Positions 54,323 to 63,056 of a DNA stretch of 64,000 nucleotides are shown here, piece after piece; position 1 is the stretch's first letter, and every line of letters begins with the position of its first letter. The translations under genes were made by a program, and so were the position numbers. The notes under the pieces were generated by a model. The model saw only the letters and a program-made list of their open reading frames with translations, was not told the origin of the DNA and ran no database searches. Source of the stretch: Aquincola tertiaricarbonis (GTDB lineage Bacteria; Pseudomonadota; Gammaproteobacteria; Burkholderiales; Burkholderiaceae_C); NCBI RefSeq assembly GCF_000969605.1, contig NZ_JZUE01000011.1:124001-188000 (forward strand), in the 5' to 3' direction.

Positions 54323-55072
54323 TGGCCGGCTGCCGCACACCGGGCAGCCGGGGGTGCGGCCGATGCGGATCTCGCTCCATTCCATGCGCCGCGCATCCAG
54401 CATCTGCAGCCGGCCGGCCAGGCTGCTGCCCACGCCTGCCAGCAGCTTCAGCGCCTCGGCCGCCTGCATGCTGCCGATGATGCCCACCAGCGGCGCGAAC
54501 ACGCCCATGGTGGCGCAGCGCACTTCTTCCGGCGGGGCATCGGCCGGGAACACGCAGGCATAACAGGGCGCCTCGGGCCGCCGCGGATCGACCACCGTCA
54601 GCTGGCCGTCAAAGCCGACGGCCGCGCCGGCCACCAGCGGCTTGCCGGCCCGCACGCAGGCCGCATTCACCGCCTGGCGGGTGGCGAAGTTGTCGCTGCA
54701 GTCCAGCACCACGTCGGCCGCCGCCACCAGCTCGGCCAGCTGACGGGCATCGGCGCGCTGCACCAGCGGCTGCATGCGCACCTCGGGGTTGATGCGGCCC
54801 ACCGCCGTGGCGGCGGACTCGGCTTTCGGCCGGCCCACGCGCGACAGGTCGTGCACGATCTGCCGCTGCAGGTTGGTGAGGTCCACGGTGTCGTCGTCCA
54901 TCACCGTGATGCGGCCCACGCCCGCGGTGGCCAGGTACAGCAGCACCGGCGAGCCCAGGCCGCCGGCACCGATCACCAGCGCATGCGCATCCAGCAGCCG
55001 CTGCTGTCCTTCGATGCCGATGTCGTCTAGCAGGATGTGCCGCGAGTACCGCAGCAGCTGGTCGTCGTTCAT
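54314..55072 (-). CDS. MoeB/ThiF-family adenylyltransferase (HesA/MoeB/ThiF)
   Basis: A 252-residue E1-like enzyme that adenylates the C-terminal Gly-Gly of a small sulfur-carrier protein (MoaD or ThiS). RYSRHILLDDIGIEGQQRLL and GAGGLGSPVLLYLATAGVG (ATP site) are diagnostic, with DCSDNFATRQAVNAAC and two zinc CxxC pairs (CYAC; CPVC near the C-terminus). moeB and thiF cannot be separated by sequence alone. No moa or thi genes are adjacent. There is no rhodanese domain. Confidence 0.9.
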   Translation of the reverse strand: MNDDQLLRYSRHILLDDIGIEGQQRLLDAHALVIGAGGLGSPVLLYLATAGVGRITVMDDDTVDLTNLQRQIVHDLSRVGRPKAESAATAVGRINPEVRMQPLVQRADARQLAELVAAADVVLDCSDNFATRQAVNAACVRAGKPLVAGAAVGFDGQLTVVDPRRPEAPCYACVFPADAPPEEVRCATMGVFAPLVGIIGSMQAAEALKLLAGVGSSLAGRLQMLDARRMEWSEIRIGRTPGCPVCGSRPLV

Positions 55073-55096
55073 GCGGGCAGCATAGCGGCGGGAAGC

Positions 55097-55124
55097 AAAA
55101 AGCCCGCCGAAGGGGCGGGCTTTT
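55097..55124 (-). terminator. Rho-independent terminator of the ctpA-like gene
   Basis: Perfect GC stem GCCCGCC/GGCGGGC with a short loop, flanked by A-run and T-run (AAAAA at 55097, TTTT at 55121). Reading on the minus strand it ends in TTTTT, 26 bases after the protease stop. It could act in both directions. Confidence 0.9.
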
Positions 55125-55149
55125 GGGCGAGCGAATCGGCGCCGCGAAC

Positions 55150-56586
55150 TCAGTTGTTGGTGGTCTCGGCCGCCTCGGCCTTGCGCTCGACCACGCTCTT
55201 GCTGACGATCACCGACTTGCCCTTGAGCTGGTTCAGTGCCTGCTCCAGCGGGAAGTCCTCGGCCGAACCGAACTCGGGCAGCGGCTTGGGCGCTTCCTTG
55301 CTCTTGGCCAGCTGCTCTTCCAGCTTCTTGCGGGCGTCCTCGCGGGCCTTCTCGCGGGCTTCGTCCTTCTTCTCTTCCGAGCCGCTGAGGTGCTTGTCGA
55401 GGTCGGCCTCGCGCATGCGCAGCGCGGCGAACACGTTGCCTTCGGCGGTTTCGTCCAGCCAGATGTCGGGCACGATGCCGCGTGCCTGGATCGACTTGCC
55501 GCTGGGCGTGTAGTAGCGCGCGGTGGTGATCTTCAGCGCGGTGTCCGCAGTGAGCGGGCGCACCGTCTGCACCGAGCCCTTGCCGAAGGTCTGCGCGCCC
55601 ATCACGGTGGCGCGCTTGTGGTCCTGCAGCGCGCCGGCCACGATCTCGCTGGCCGAGGCCGAGCCTTCGTTGACCAGCACCACCAGCGGCACCTTCTTCA
55701 CCGCGTCGGGCAGGCGGCGCAGCGGATCGGTGCCGCCGCGGCGCATGTAGAAGTCGGGCGAGGCCTTGAAGGTGCTCTTCGACTCAGGCAGCTGGCCATT
55801 GGTGCTCACCACCACCGCGTCGTTGGGCAGGAAGGCGGCCGACACCGCCACCGCGCCCTCCAGCAGGCCGCCGGGGTCGTTGCGCAGGTCAAGCACCAGG
55901 CCCTTGAGGTTGGGATCCTGCTTGTAGATGTCTTCCAGCTTCTTGGCGAAGTCCTCGACCGTGCGGTCCTGGAACTGGCTCACGCGCAGCCAGGCGTAGC
56001 CCGGCTCCACCATCTTGGAGCGCACGCTCTGCACGCGAATTTCCTCGCGCGTGATGCTGACCGGGAAGGTGCGGCCCTCGGCCTTGCGGAACACCGTCAA
56101 CACCACCTTGGTGCTGGGCTCGCCGCGCATCTTCTTGACCGCCTGGTCCATCGTCAGGCCCTTGACGGCGGTGTCGTCGATCTTGGTGACCAGGTCGCCG
56201 GCCTTCAGGCCCGCGCGGAAGGCGGGCGAGCCCTCGATGGGCGACACCACCTTGACCAGGCCGTCTTCCATGCCGATCTCGATGCCGACGCCGACAAACT
56301 TGCCGCTGGTGCCTTCACGGAATTCCTTGAAGGTCTTCTTGTCAAAATACTGGCTGTGCGGGTCCAGCCCCGAGACCATGCCCGAGATGGCATTGCCGAT
56401 CAGCTTCTTCTCGTCCACCGGCTCGACGTAGTCGCTCTTGACCATGCCGAAGACGGCAGCCAGCTGCTGCAGCTCTTCGAGCGGAAGCGGCGTGTTGCGG
56501 GCAAACGCCTGCAACTGCATTGTGGTCAACGCCCCGGCGACGGCGCCTACGGCGACCAGACCGGCAACTTTGAGTTTCGACCCCAT
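55150..56586 (-). CDS. ctpA: C-terminal processing peptidase (S41, CtpA-like)
   Basis: A 478-residue periplasmic protease. An N-terminal signal or anchor (LKVAGLVAVGAVAGALTTMQLQ) is followed by a PDZ domain (about 95-175: GVGIEIGMEDGLVKVVSPIEGSPA) and the S41 catalytic domain. The Ser is in VNEGSASASEIVAGALQD and the Lys in TFGKGSVQTVRPL. A charged coiled-coil tail (Glu/Lys/Ala-rich, about 405-445) and a short C-terminal part follow. It trims or degrades periplasmic proteins. ATG 56586 is used; an ATG at 56595 is possible. It lies 21 bases after the terminator-like hairpin at 56607-56647. Confidence 0.93.
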   Translation of the reverse strand: MGSKLKVAGLVAVGAVAGALTTMQLQAFARNTPLPLEELQQLAAVFGMVKSDYVEPVDEKKLIGNAISGMVSGLDPHSQYFDKKTFKEFREGTSGKFVGVGIEIGMEDGLVKVVSPIEGSPAFRAGLKAGDLVTKIDDTAVKGLTMDQAVKKMRGEPSTKVVLTVFRKAEGRTFPVSITREEIRVQSVRSKMVEPGYAWLRVSQFQDRTVEDFAKKLEDIYKQDPNLKGLVLDLRNDPGGLLEGAVAVSAAFLPNDAVVVSTNGQLPESKSTFKASPDFYMRRGGTDPLRRLPDAVKKVPLVVLVNEGSASASEIVAGALQDHKRATVMGAQTFGKGSVQTVRPLTADTALKITTARYYTPSGKSIQARGIVPDIWLDETAEGNVFAALRMREADLDKHLSGSEEKKDEAREKAREDARKKLEEQLAKSKEAPKPLPEFGSAEDFPLEQALNQLKGKSVIVSKSVVERKAEAAETTNN

Positions 56587-56606
56587 GAACGGCACCCCGC
56601 AGCGAG

Positions 56607-56647
56607 AAAAAAGCCCCGAATCCAGTATACGGCTGGCACTTTCGGGG
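56607..56647 (-). terminator. Terminator after the iron-type ABC ATPase gene, overlapping a -10-like TATACT
   Basis: On the minus strand: CCCCGAA, then 20 bases that contain a CCAG/CTGG sub-stem, then TTCGGGG and CTTTTTT. It lies 12 bases after the ABC ATPase stop, and its T-run ends 21 bases ahead of the ctpA start. TATACT (complement of 56624-56629) lies in the loop and could be the -10 of ctpA, although no good -35 is seen. Confidence 0.75.
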
Positions 56648-56658
56648 GATTGCGTGAA

Positions 56659-57795
56659 CTAGGGCAAAGTTGCCTGTTCACTCCGGGCATTGGATACAGG
56701 CACCGTGCCGGAGTTCGCACCGGGTGTGCGTTCGAATGTGACGATGTGGTCCACCTGCGCCCGGATGCCGATCCACTCGCCCACCGCATGGTCGTGGTGG
56801 CTGGGCACGTGGGCCAGCACCTGCTCGCCGGTGGGCAGCCGCAGCGTGTAGAGGAATTCCGAGCCGCGGAAGGCCTTGCGCTCGATGCAGGCCCGGGTGG
56901 GCGCATGGTCGTCGTGCACGATGTCGTCGGCCCGCAGCAGCACGTCGCATTCGCCGCCGGGATAGGCGTCGGGCAGCGGGCAGCCGCCGATGTCGGTCAG
57001 CTCGCCCAGCGGCGTGCGCACGAACGGCCCGCGCGGCGCCGGCACGATGCGCCCGGGCACGAACACGCCGTGGCCGATGAAATCGGCGACGAAGCGCGTG
57101 GCCGGGCGGTGATAGAGGGTGTACGCGTCGTCCCACTGCTCCAGCCGGCCGCCCTGCATCACGCCGATCACGTCGCCCAGCGCGAAGGCTTCCATCTGGT
57201 CGTGCGTGACGAACAGCGCGGTGGTGCGGGTGCGCTGCAGGATGGCGCGCACGTCCTGGGCCAGCCGGCCGCGCAGGTCCACGTCCAGGCTGGAGAAGGG
57301 TTCGTCCAGCAGCAGCAGCCGCGGATGCGGCGCCAGCGCCCGCGCCAGCGCGATGCGCTGCTGCTGCCCGCCCGACAGCTGGTGCGGCGCGCGGTCGGCC
57401 ACGTGGGACAGGCCCACCAGCTCCAGCATCTCCGCCACGCGGGCGTCGCGCTCGGCGCGCGGCAACTCGCGGATGCCGAAGGCCACGTTCCTGGCGATGC
57501 TCAGGTGCGGGAACAGCGCATAGTCCTGGAACACCATGCCGATGCGGCGCCGCTCCGGCGCCACGTGGGTGCCGTCGCCGGTGGACAGCAGGTCACGGTC
57601 CATCACGATGCGGCCGCCGGACAGCGGCTCCAGCCCGGCCACGGCCCGCAGCGCGGAGGTCTTGCCGCAGCCGGAAGGCCCGATAAGCACGCCGATCTGC
57701 CCCGGCCGCAGGCCCAGCGACACCCTGTCCACCGCCGGCCGCTGCGCAGCGGCGCCGGGATAGCGCACGCTGATCTGGTCGAGTTGCAGAAACAT
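56659..57795 (-). CDS. Iron(III)-type ABC transporter ATP-binding protein (FbpC-like)
   Basis: A 378-residue ABC ATPase. Walker A is GPSGCGKTSALRAVAGLEP, Q-loop VFQDYALFPHLSIARNVAFG, signature LSGGQQQRIALARALAPHP and Walker B LLLLDEPFSSLD, with FVTHDQMEAFALGD. The C-terminal region (about 240-370) is a TOBE-like domain that typically marks FbpC/PotA-type ATPases. The divergent permease gene at 57875 is its probable partner. No binding-protein gene is adjacent. Confidence 0.88.
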   Translation of the reverse strand: MFLQLDQISVRYPGAAAQRPAVDRVSLGLRPGQIGVLIGPSGCGKTSALRAVAGLEPLSGGRIVMDRDLLSTGDGTHVAPERRRIGMVFQDYALFPHLSIARNVAFGIRELPRAERDARVAEMLELVGLSHVADRAPHQLSGGQQQRIALARALAPHPRLLLLDEPFSSLDVDLRGRLAQDVRAILQRTRTTALFVTHDQMEAFALGDVIGVMQGGRLEQWDDAYTLYHRPATRFVADFIGHGVFVPGRIVPAPRGPFVRTPLGELTDIGGCPLPDAYPGGECDVLLRADDIVHDDHAPTRACIERKAFRGSEFLYTLRLPTGEQVLAHVPSHHDHAVGEWIGIRAQVDHIVTFERTPGANSGTVPVSNARSEQATLP

Positions 57796-57814
57796 GCACC
57801 TATGATATCGGCTT

Positions 57815-57835
57815 CATGAGAATGACAAGCGTTCG
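57815..57835. promoter_or_regulatory. Possible Fur-box-like site between the divergent ABC genes
   Basis: The 79 bases between the ATPase and permease starts contain ATGAGAATGACAAGCGTTCGC, partly similar to the Fur consensus (GAGAAT...ATTCTC-like halves; GAAT-N7-GTTC). The match is imperfect, but position and AT content fit iron control of a ferric transporter. Confidence 0.4.
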
Positions 57836-57874
57836 CAACGAGCGCGCTCGGGTAATGAAGAGGGTGGTGTGCTG

Positions 57875-59500
57875 ATGCGTCGTGCGCTCGCGCTGCTGTG
57901 CGCGCTGCTGGCCTTGCCGGTGCTGGGCGTGCTGGGGTCGTGGTTCTCGTTCGACCCCGCCGCGCTGGCCATCCTGAAGCACCAGGCGCAGACGGTGCTG
58001 CCGGGTTACGCCGGCCAGTCGCTGGTGCTGGCGGCCAGCGTAGCGGCCGGCGTGGCGGTGGTGGGCGCGGCCACCGCGGCGGCCATCTGCCTGTTCGAGT
58101 TTCCGGGCCGGCGCTTCTTCGAATGGGCGCTGCTGCTGCCGCTGGCCATGCCGGCCTACGTGCTGGCCTATGCGTACACCGATTTCCTGCAGTTCAGCGG
58201 CCCGCTGCAGATGTTCCTGCGCGAGCTGACGGGCGCCGAGGGCGCGCTGTGGCCCGACGTGCGCAGCCTGTGGGGCGCGGTGATCCTGTTCGTGCTGTGC
58301 CTGTATCCCTACGTGTACCTGCTGGTGCGCACCGCGCTGGGCGAGCGCGGCGTGCACATGATGGAAGCGGCCCGGCTGCTGGGCGCGGGGCTGCGCCGGC
58401 GGGTGCTGGAAGTGGCCATCCCGCTGGCGCGCCCGGCCATCGCGGCCGGCGTGGCGCTGGCGGTGATGGAGGTGCTGGCGGACTTCGGCGTCGGCTCGTA
58501 CTTCGGCCTCACCACCCTGTCCACCGGCATCTACAAGGCCTGGCTGGTGATGTTCGACCGCGTGGCCGCCGCGCAACTGGCGTCCATCCTGCTGCTGCTG
58601 GTGGCGCTGCTGCTGTGGTTCGAACGGCGGGCGCAGCAGCGACTGCGTTTTACCGCCTCGCGCGGCGGCGCAGTGCATGGCGCCGATGCGCGGCCGGTGC
58701 AGTTGCAGGGCCGCCGCGCCGCGCTGGCCATCGCGGTGTGCGCACTGCCGGTGCTGCTGGGCTTCGTGCTGCCGGTGGCGGTGCTGGTGGGGCTGCTGTG
58801 GCGCGAGGCCACCACCTCGGAGTTCGGCCTGCCCCTGGCGCGATTTGCACAATGGAGCTTCACCAGCTTCAAGCTGGCGACGATCGCGGCGCTGTGCGCG
58901 GCCGCGCTGGCGCTGGCGCTGGGCTTCGTGCTGCGGCTGCATTCGGCCCGTGCGGCGCGTGGCCGGCGCGATGGCCTGGCCCTGGGCGCGCGGGTGGTGT
59001 CACTGGGCTATGCGATGCCCGGCGCGGTGGTGGCGGTGGGCATCCTCCTGCCGGTGAGCTGGGCGCAGGCGCAGTGGCCGGGCTCGGGCATCGGCGCGCT
59101 GTTCACCGGCACCGCGCTGGGCCTCATCTATGCGTACCTGGTGCGCTTCTCGGCGGTGGCGCTGCAGTCGGTGGAAGCGGGTTATGCCCGCGTGCCGGTC
59201 TCCATCGACGACAGCGCGCGCATGCTGGGCGCCGGCCGCGGCCGGCTGTTCGCCGAGCTGCACCTGCCGCTGCTGCGGCGTTCCGCGCTGGCGGCGGCGC
59301 TGCTGGTGTTCGTGGACGTGATGAAGGAGCTGCCGGCCACGCTGGTGCTGCGGCCCTTCAACAGCGACACCCTGGCCGTGGTGGCCTACAACTTCGCGCG
59401 TGACGAAAGGCTGGCCGAAGCGGCGCTGCCCTCGCTGGCCATCGTGCTGGTGGGCCTGGTGCCGGTGGTGATGCTCTCGCACGCCCTGCGCCGGCGCTGA
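57875..59500 (+). CDS. Iron(III)-type ABC transporter permease (FbpB-like, double-length)
   Basis: A 541-residue permease with about 12 membrane segments and two inner-membrane EAA loops: MMEAARLLGAGLRRRVLEVAIPLARPAI (about 160-188) and ARMLGAGRGRLFAELHLPLLRRSAL (about 445-475). This is the fused two-domain form seen in FbpB/ThiP-type systems. The start may be ATG 57875 or GTG 57869. Its last 115 bases overlap the convergent GGDEF frame. The absence of a neighbouring FbpA-type gene leaves the ligand open; thiamine or phosphonate transporters of this class are alternatives. Confidence 0.88.
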   Translation: MRRALALLCALLALPVLGVLGSWFSFDPAALAILKHQAQTVLPGYAGQSLVLAASVAAGVAVVGAATAAAICLFEFPGRRFFEWALLLPLAMPAYVLAYAYTDFLQFSGPLQMFLRELTGAEGALWPDVRSLWGAVILFVLCLYPYVYLLVRTALGERGVHMMEAARLLGAGLRRRVLEVAIPLARPAIAAGVALAVMEVLADFGVGSYFGLTTLSTGIYKAWLVMFDRVAAAQLASILLLLVALLLWFERRAQQRLRFTASRGGAVHGADARPVQLQGRRAALAIAVCALPVLLGFVLPVAVLVGLLWREATTSEFGLPLARFAQWSFTSFKLATIAALCAAALALALGFVLRLHSARAARGRRDGLALGARVVSLGYAMPGAVVAVGILLPVSWAQAQWPGSGIGALFTGTALGLIYAYLVRFSAVALQSVEAGYARVPVSIDDSARMLGAGRGRLFAELHLPLLRRSALAAALLVFVDVMKELPATLVLRPFNSDTLAVVAYNFARDERLAEAALPSLAIVLVGLVPVVMLSHALRRR

Positions 59501-60540
59501 CGCGCCAGCGCCTCGGCCAGCCCGTCGGCGTCGGACCGGTGAGGGGGCTGCAGCGCTTCGCTGGCGCGCTGCAGCAGCTTGTCGGCGGTGAGCGCATCCA
59601 GCGGATACACCGCCATGCCGATGCGCGGGCCCACCTGCACCCGCGGCGCGCCCGGCCCGCGGCCGCGGCCCAGCCGCAGCGGCTCGGCCAGCGCTTCGCG
59701 CACGCGGTCGCACACCGCCTGCGCGGCGGCGGCCGATTCCGGCGCCTCCAGCACCACCACGAAGCGGCCGGGCTCGCCCGGGCCGCCGGGCAGGTGGGCC
59801 ACCACGTCCATCTCGCGCACATGGGCGTGGATGCGGTGCGCGCACACGCGCAGCAGCTCGTCGCCCGCCTCCGGGCCGTGTTCGGCGGCCACGGCGTCGG
59901 TGCCGTCCAGCGCCACCGCCAGCACCGCGATGGGCCGGCCGGCACGGTCGGCGGCGCGCAGCATGCGGGGCAGCGTGAAGTCCAGCGCCCGGCGGTTGAG
60001 CAACTGCGTCAGGGGGTCGCGCAGCAGCAGCCCGCGGGCCGCGGCCTCGGCCGCCAGGCCGGTGGCCAGCAGCACGCCGTGGCGGTGCCAGCCCAGCACG
60101 GCGCCGGCGGCCACCGCCAGCAGCAGGCTGCCCAGCAGCGCCTGCTGCAGCGCCAGGTCGCTGCGCTGCGCGGCCAGCCGGTGCAGCAGGCGGTCGAGCT
60201 GGGCGGCCGTCGCGGCGCTGCCCGCCACGGGCGGCCGCAGCGGCGGGCACAGCTCCATCGGTGCATCGCAGGGCAGGGCGCGCAGCGGCGCGGCGCGGTC
60301 CATCGCCAGCCAGTGGGCGGACAGCGTGGTGAGCGAGGCCGTCAGGCTGCCGTCGGCCTCGCGCTGGCGCTGCAGGCCACCGGTGGATCGCCACAGCTCG
60401 GCCATGCCGGCCGCGGCCAGCAGCAGGCAGGCCGCAAGCACCCAGGGCGAGAGGCGGCGGTGGCGACGGGCGGCCAGCTCGAAGGGGCGTCCCGGGGCTT
60501 CGGTGAACTCGGGGGCGGAGGGGAGACGATGCGACCGCAT
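59386..60540 (-). CDS. Membrane protein with degenerate GGDEF domain
   Basis: A 384-residue protein with two membrane segments (about 31-47 and 136-160) around a short periplasmic part, then a GGDEF-like domain (about 175-345). The domain is recognisable from LRDPLTQLLNRRALDFTLPRML and GPRIGMAVYPLDALTADKLLQRASEAL. The catalytic loop is LPGGPGEPGRFVVV where RxGGDEF should be, with an insertion, so it should not make c-di-GMP. The last 38 codons are antisense to the ABC permease end, and low-complexity, suggesting a run-on C-terminus. It is followed upstream by another GGDEF gene at 60601. Confidence 0.82.
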   Translation of the reverse strand: MRSHRLPSAPEFTEAPGRPFELAARRHRRLSPWVLAACLLLAAAGMAELWRSTGGLQRQREADGSLTASLTTLSAHWLAMDRAAPLRALPCDAPMELCPPLRPPVAGSAATAAQLDRLLHRLAAQRSDLALQQALLGSLLLAVAAGAVLGWHRHGVLLATGLAAEAAARGLLLRDPLTQLLNRRALDFTLPRMLRAADRAGRPIAVLAVALDGTDAVAAEHGPEAGDELLRVCAHRIHAHVREMDVVAHLPGGPGEPGRFVVVLEAPESAAAAQAVCDRVREALAEPLRLGRGRGPGAPRVQVGPRIGMAVYPLDALTADKLLQRASEALQPPHRSDADGLAEALARQRRRRACESITTGTRPTSTMASEGSAASASLSSRAKL

Positions 60541-60600
60541 GGCCGCCAGTGTGGCGGGCCATGCGGTTTCATTTCGATCAAAAAGGCGGGTTTGCCCGGT

Positions 60601-62652
60601 TCACATGATCGTGTCCATGCCGTGCACCGCCACCCGGTTGCGGCCGGCGCGCTTGGCGTCGTAGCAGGCGGCGTCGGCCGCGGCCATCACCGTCTTCAGG
60701 TCGGGCAGGTCGCCGGTGAGCTTCACGATGCCGATGCTGGCGCCCACCTGCAGCCAGCGGTCCTGCCAGCGCAGCCGGTAAGCCTCGATGGCCGCGCGCA
60801 TGTTCTCGGCGATGCGCAGCGCATCTGCGCGGCTGCAGGCCGACAGCAGCACGGCGAATTCGTCGCCGCCCAGGCGGGCCACGGTGTCGGTGGTGCGCAC
60901 CTGTTCCTGCAGCCGCTGGGCGACGTCGGTGAGCACGCGGTCGCCGGCGGCATGGCCGGCGGTATCGTTCACCGTCTTGAAATGGTCCAGGTCGATGAAC
61001 AGCGCGCACGAAGGCTCGGGCCCGGGCCGGGCCAGCCGTTCGGCCAGCAGCCGCTCGAACTCGCGCCGGTTCACCAGTTCGGTCAGCGCGTCGTGGGTGG
61101 ACACCCAGGACAGCGCCTCGCGCTGGCCGCGGGCCACGCTCACGTCCTCCAGCGTCCACACGGTGCTGGAGTCGTTCTCGCCCCAGTGCACCGGCGCGCC
61201 GAACAGCCGGCCCCAGAACTGGCTGCCGTCGCGGCGCACCATCAGCACCTCCTCGTCGAAGGGCAGGCCGGCGCGGAAGCTGGTCACGATGCGCAGGCTC
61301 AGCGCCTCCGCGTCGGCCACCGACGGATACAGCACGGTGGCGCTGCGGCCCTGCAACTCGCCCGGGCCGTAGCCCAGCAGCCGCTCGAAGGCGCCGTTGA
61401 CCACATCCAGCCGCCGCGCCTGCGAGAAGGCGATGCCCAGCGGTGCATGCGCCATCAGCGCAGTGAGCTTGGACAGCAGCTCCCGGTTGGCCGCCGCGGC
61501 GGTGGACCGTTCGCGCAGCGTCTGCCGCAGCACGCGGGAGAGCTGGCCGATCTCGCCCACCGCCCGCGGCCAGCCCTGGCCGTCGGCCAGGTCGCCGTCG
61601 CGCATGCGCAGCGCGCGCTGCTGCAGCCGGCGCAGCGGCGCCAGCAGGTAGTGGGTGACCAGCAGCAGCACCAGGCCGCCGCCCAGGGCCACCGCGCTGC
61701 CGATGACGAGCGCACGGCGCTGGCCGGCGCGCTGCCCGCCCAGCACCAGGTCGGCCGGCGCGCTGCGCACCACCATCCATTCGGCGTCGGGCACGCCGGC
61801 CATCGAGACGATGCGCCCGCCCGCCTGCAGGCTGAAGCCCGCCGGTTCCACCGGCCGGCCGGAACGCACCCAGTGCGCCATGCCGGGCGCCAGCGCGGGG
61901 TCCTCGGCGGCATCGCGCATCAGCCAGCGGCGGTCCTCGTGGGACAGCACGCGGCCCAGCGTGTCGGTGATCACCAGCACGCCGGCGTCGTCCGGGTCGG
62001 CCGCCGTCACGTCGGGCATCAGGCCGTTGGACCACAGCCGGATGGAGCCGCCCAGCAGCCCCACCACGCGGCCCTGCGCATCGCGCACCGGCATCGTCAC
62101 CACCATGATGGGCTCGTCCGACATGCGGCCCTGCATCGGCTGCGACACCACCGGCCGGCCCTGCTCCAGCGTCTGGCGGAAGTAGTCGCGGTCGCGGATG
62201 TTCAGCTCCGGCGTGCGGGTGCCGCGGCTGTCACGCCAGGCCTGCACGCGGCCCTGGGCGTCGGTCACCATCAGCGTGTCCAGCATGCTGCCCATCACCG
62301 ACTGGTGCTCCAGCCACTCCCGCATGTCAGCAGGCTCGCCGATGCGGTCGGCGGGCAGGGTGCCGGCGGCCGCACGCAGCGTGAGCTGCAGGCCCACCAG
62401 GCGCGAGCCGATCATCTTGGCCAGCTTGCGCGTCTGCGCCAGCGACAGGTCCAGCGCCACCTCCTCGGTGCGGCTGCCCACCTCCTGCAGCACCAGGTGC
62501 ACGGTGGTGGCCACGCTGAGCGCGATCAGCAGCACGCCGGTGAGCGACAGGCGGAACTTGACCGAGCCGAAGCGGCGGCACGCGTAGGAAAGCAGGGAAC
62601 GGAAGGTGGGCACGGCGGGCCCGCAGACAAATGGGCGGGGCCTGAGTGGCAT
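60601..62652 (-). CDS. Membrane diguanylate cyclase (dCache-like sensor, PAS, GGDEF)
   Basis: A 683-residue sensor enzyme. Membrane segments at about 35-55 and 310-330 enclose a dCache/PDC-like periplasmic domain (DTLMVTDAQGRVQAWRD; YFRQTLEQGRPVVSQPMQG). A HAMP-like linker (APLRRLQQRALRMRDGDLADG), a PAS domain (about 395-510) and a GGDEF domain follow. The active site RLGGDEFAVLL is intact, and RTTD five residues before it is a proper I-site, so it should make c-di-GMP under product control. Its ATG is complementary to 62650-62652. Confidence 0.92.
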   Translation of the reverse strand: MPLRPRPFVCGPAVPTFRSLLSYACRRFGSVKFRLSLTGVLLIALSVATTVHLVLQEVGSRTEEVALDLSLAQTRKLAKMIGSRLVGLQLTLRAAAGTLPADRIGEPADMREWLEHQSVMGSMLDTLMVTDAQGRVQAWRDSRGTRTPELNIRDRDYFRQTLEQGRPVVSQPMQGRMSDEPIMVVTMPVRDAQGRVVGLLGGSIRLWSNGLMPDVTAADPDDAGVLVITDTLGRVLSHEDRRWLMRDAAEDPALAPGMAHWVRSGRPVEPAGFSLQAGGRIVSMAGVPDAEWMVVRSAPADLVLGGQRAGQRRALVIGSAVALGGGLVLLLVTHYLLAPLRRLQQRALRMRDGDLADGQGWPRAVGEIGQLSRVLRQTLRERSTAAAANRELLSKLTALMAHAPLGIAFSQARRLDVVNGAFERLLGYGPGELQGRSATVLYPSVADAEALSLRIVTSFRAGLPFDEEVLMVRRDGSQFWGRLFGAPVHWGENDSSTVWTLEDVSVARGQREALSWVSTHDALTELVNRREFERLLAERLARPGPEPSCALFIDLDHFKTVNDTAGHAAGDRVLTDVAQRLQEQVRTTDTVARLGGDEFAVLLSACSRADALRIAENMRAAIEAYRLRWQDRWLQVGASIGIVKLTGDLPDLKTVMAAADAACYDAKRAGRNRVAVHGMDTIM

Positions 62653-62767
62653 CGGCCTGCCAGGGGGGTGGCGCGAGTGCGCACTTCGTGAACTGGATCA
62701 CGCGCCGCACGGGCGTCGCGCGGCACATGGTTTGCCGCCCCGGCAGCACCTCCATGAAAGGCGAGCC

Positions 62768-63031
62768 ATGACCACCGACCCCAGCCAGCAGGCCCAGACC
62801 GATGCACAGCAGCCCGGCGCCAGCGACCAGCCGGCCGGCGCCGCGCCCGGCAGCAGCCCCTCCACCGCGCAGCGCCAGATGGCCCCGGGCGACGAAGCGC
62901 CCCCCGGCACCCCGGGCACCGGCGAGGACGTGTGCCCGCAGTGCGGCGGCACCGGCCAGGTGGCGGAGCAGGGCCGCTGCCCCAACTGCCAGGGCACCGG
63001 CAAGGTGACGGTGGGCATCGGCGGCGCCTGA
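62768..63031 (+). CDS. Small zinc-ribbon protein with DnaJ-like CxxCxGxG motifs
   Basis: An 87-residue protein. The first 53 residues are Gln/Ala/Pro/Gly-rich and probably disordered. The end holds two CxxCxGTG units (CPQCGGTGQVAEQGRCPNCQGTGK), the spacing of one DnaJ zinc-ribbon pair. There is no J domain. It may bind a client or partner through a zinc site, but its role is unknown. It sits alone on the plus strand between two minus-strand c-di-GMP genes. Confidence 0.7.
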   Translation: MTTDPSQQAQTDAQQPGASDQPAGAAPGSSPSTAQRQMAPGDEAPPGTPGTGEDVCPQCGGTGQVAEQGRCPNCQGTGKVTVGIGGA

Positions 63032-63056
63032 TGCGCGCCGCGGGTCCGCCAGGCCG

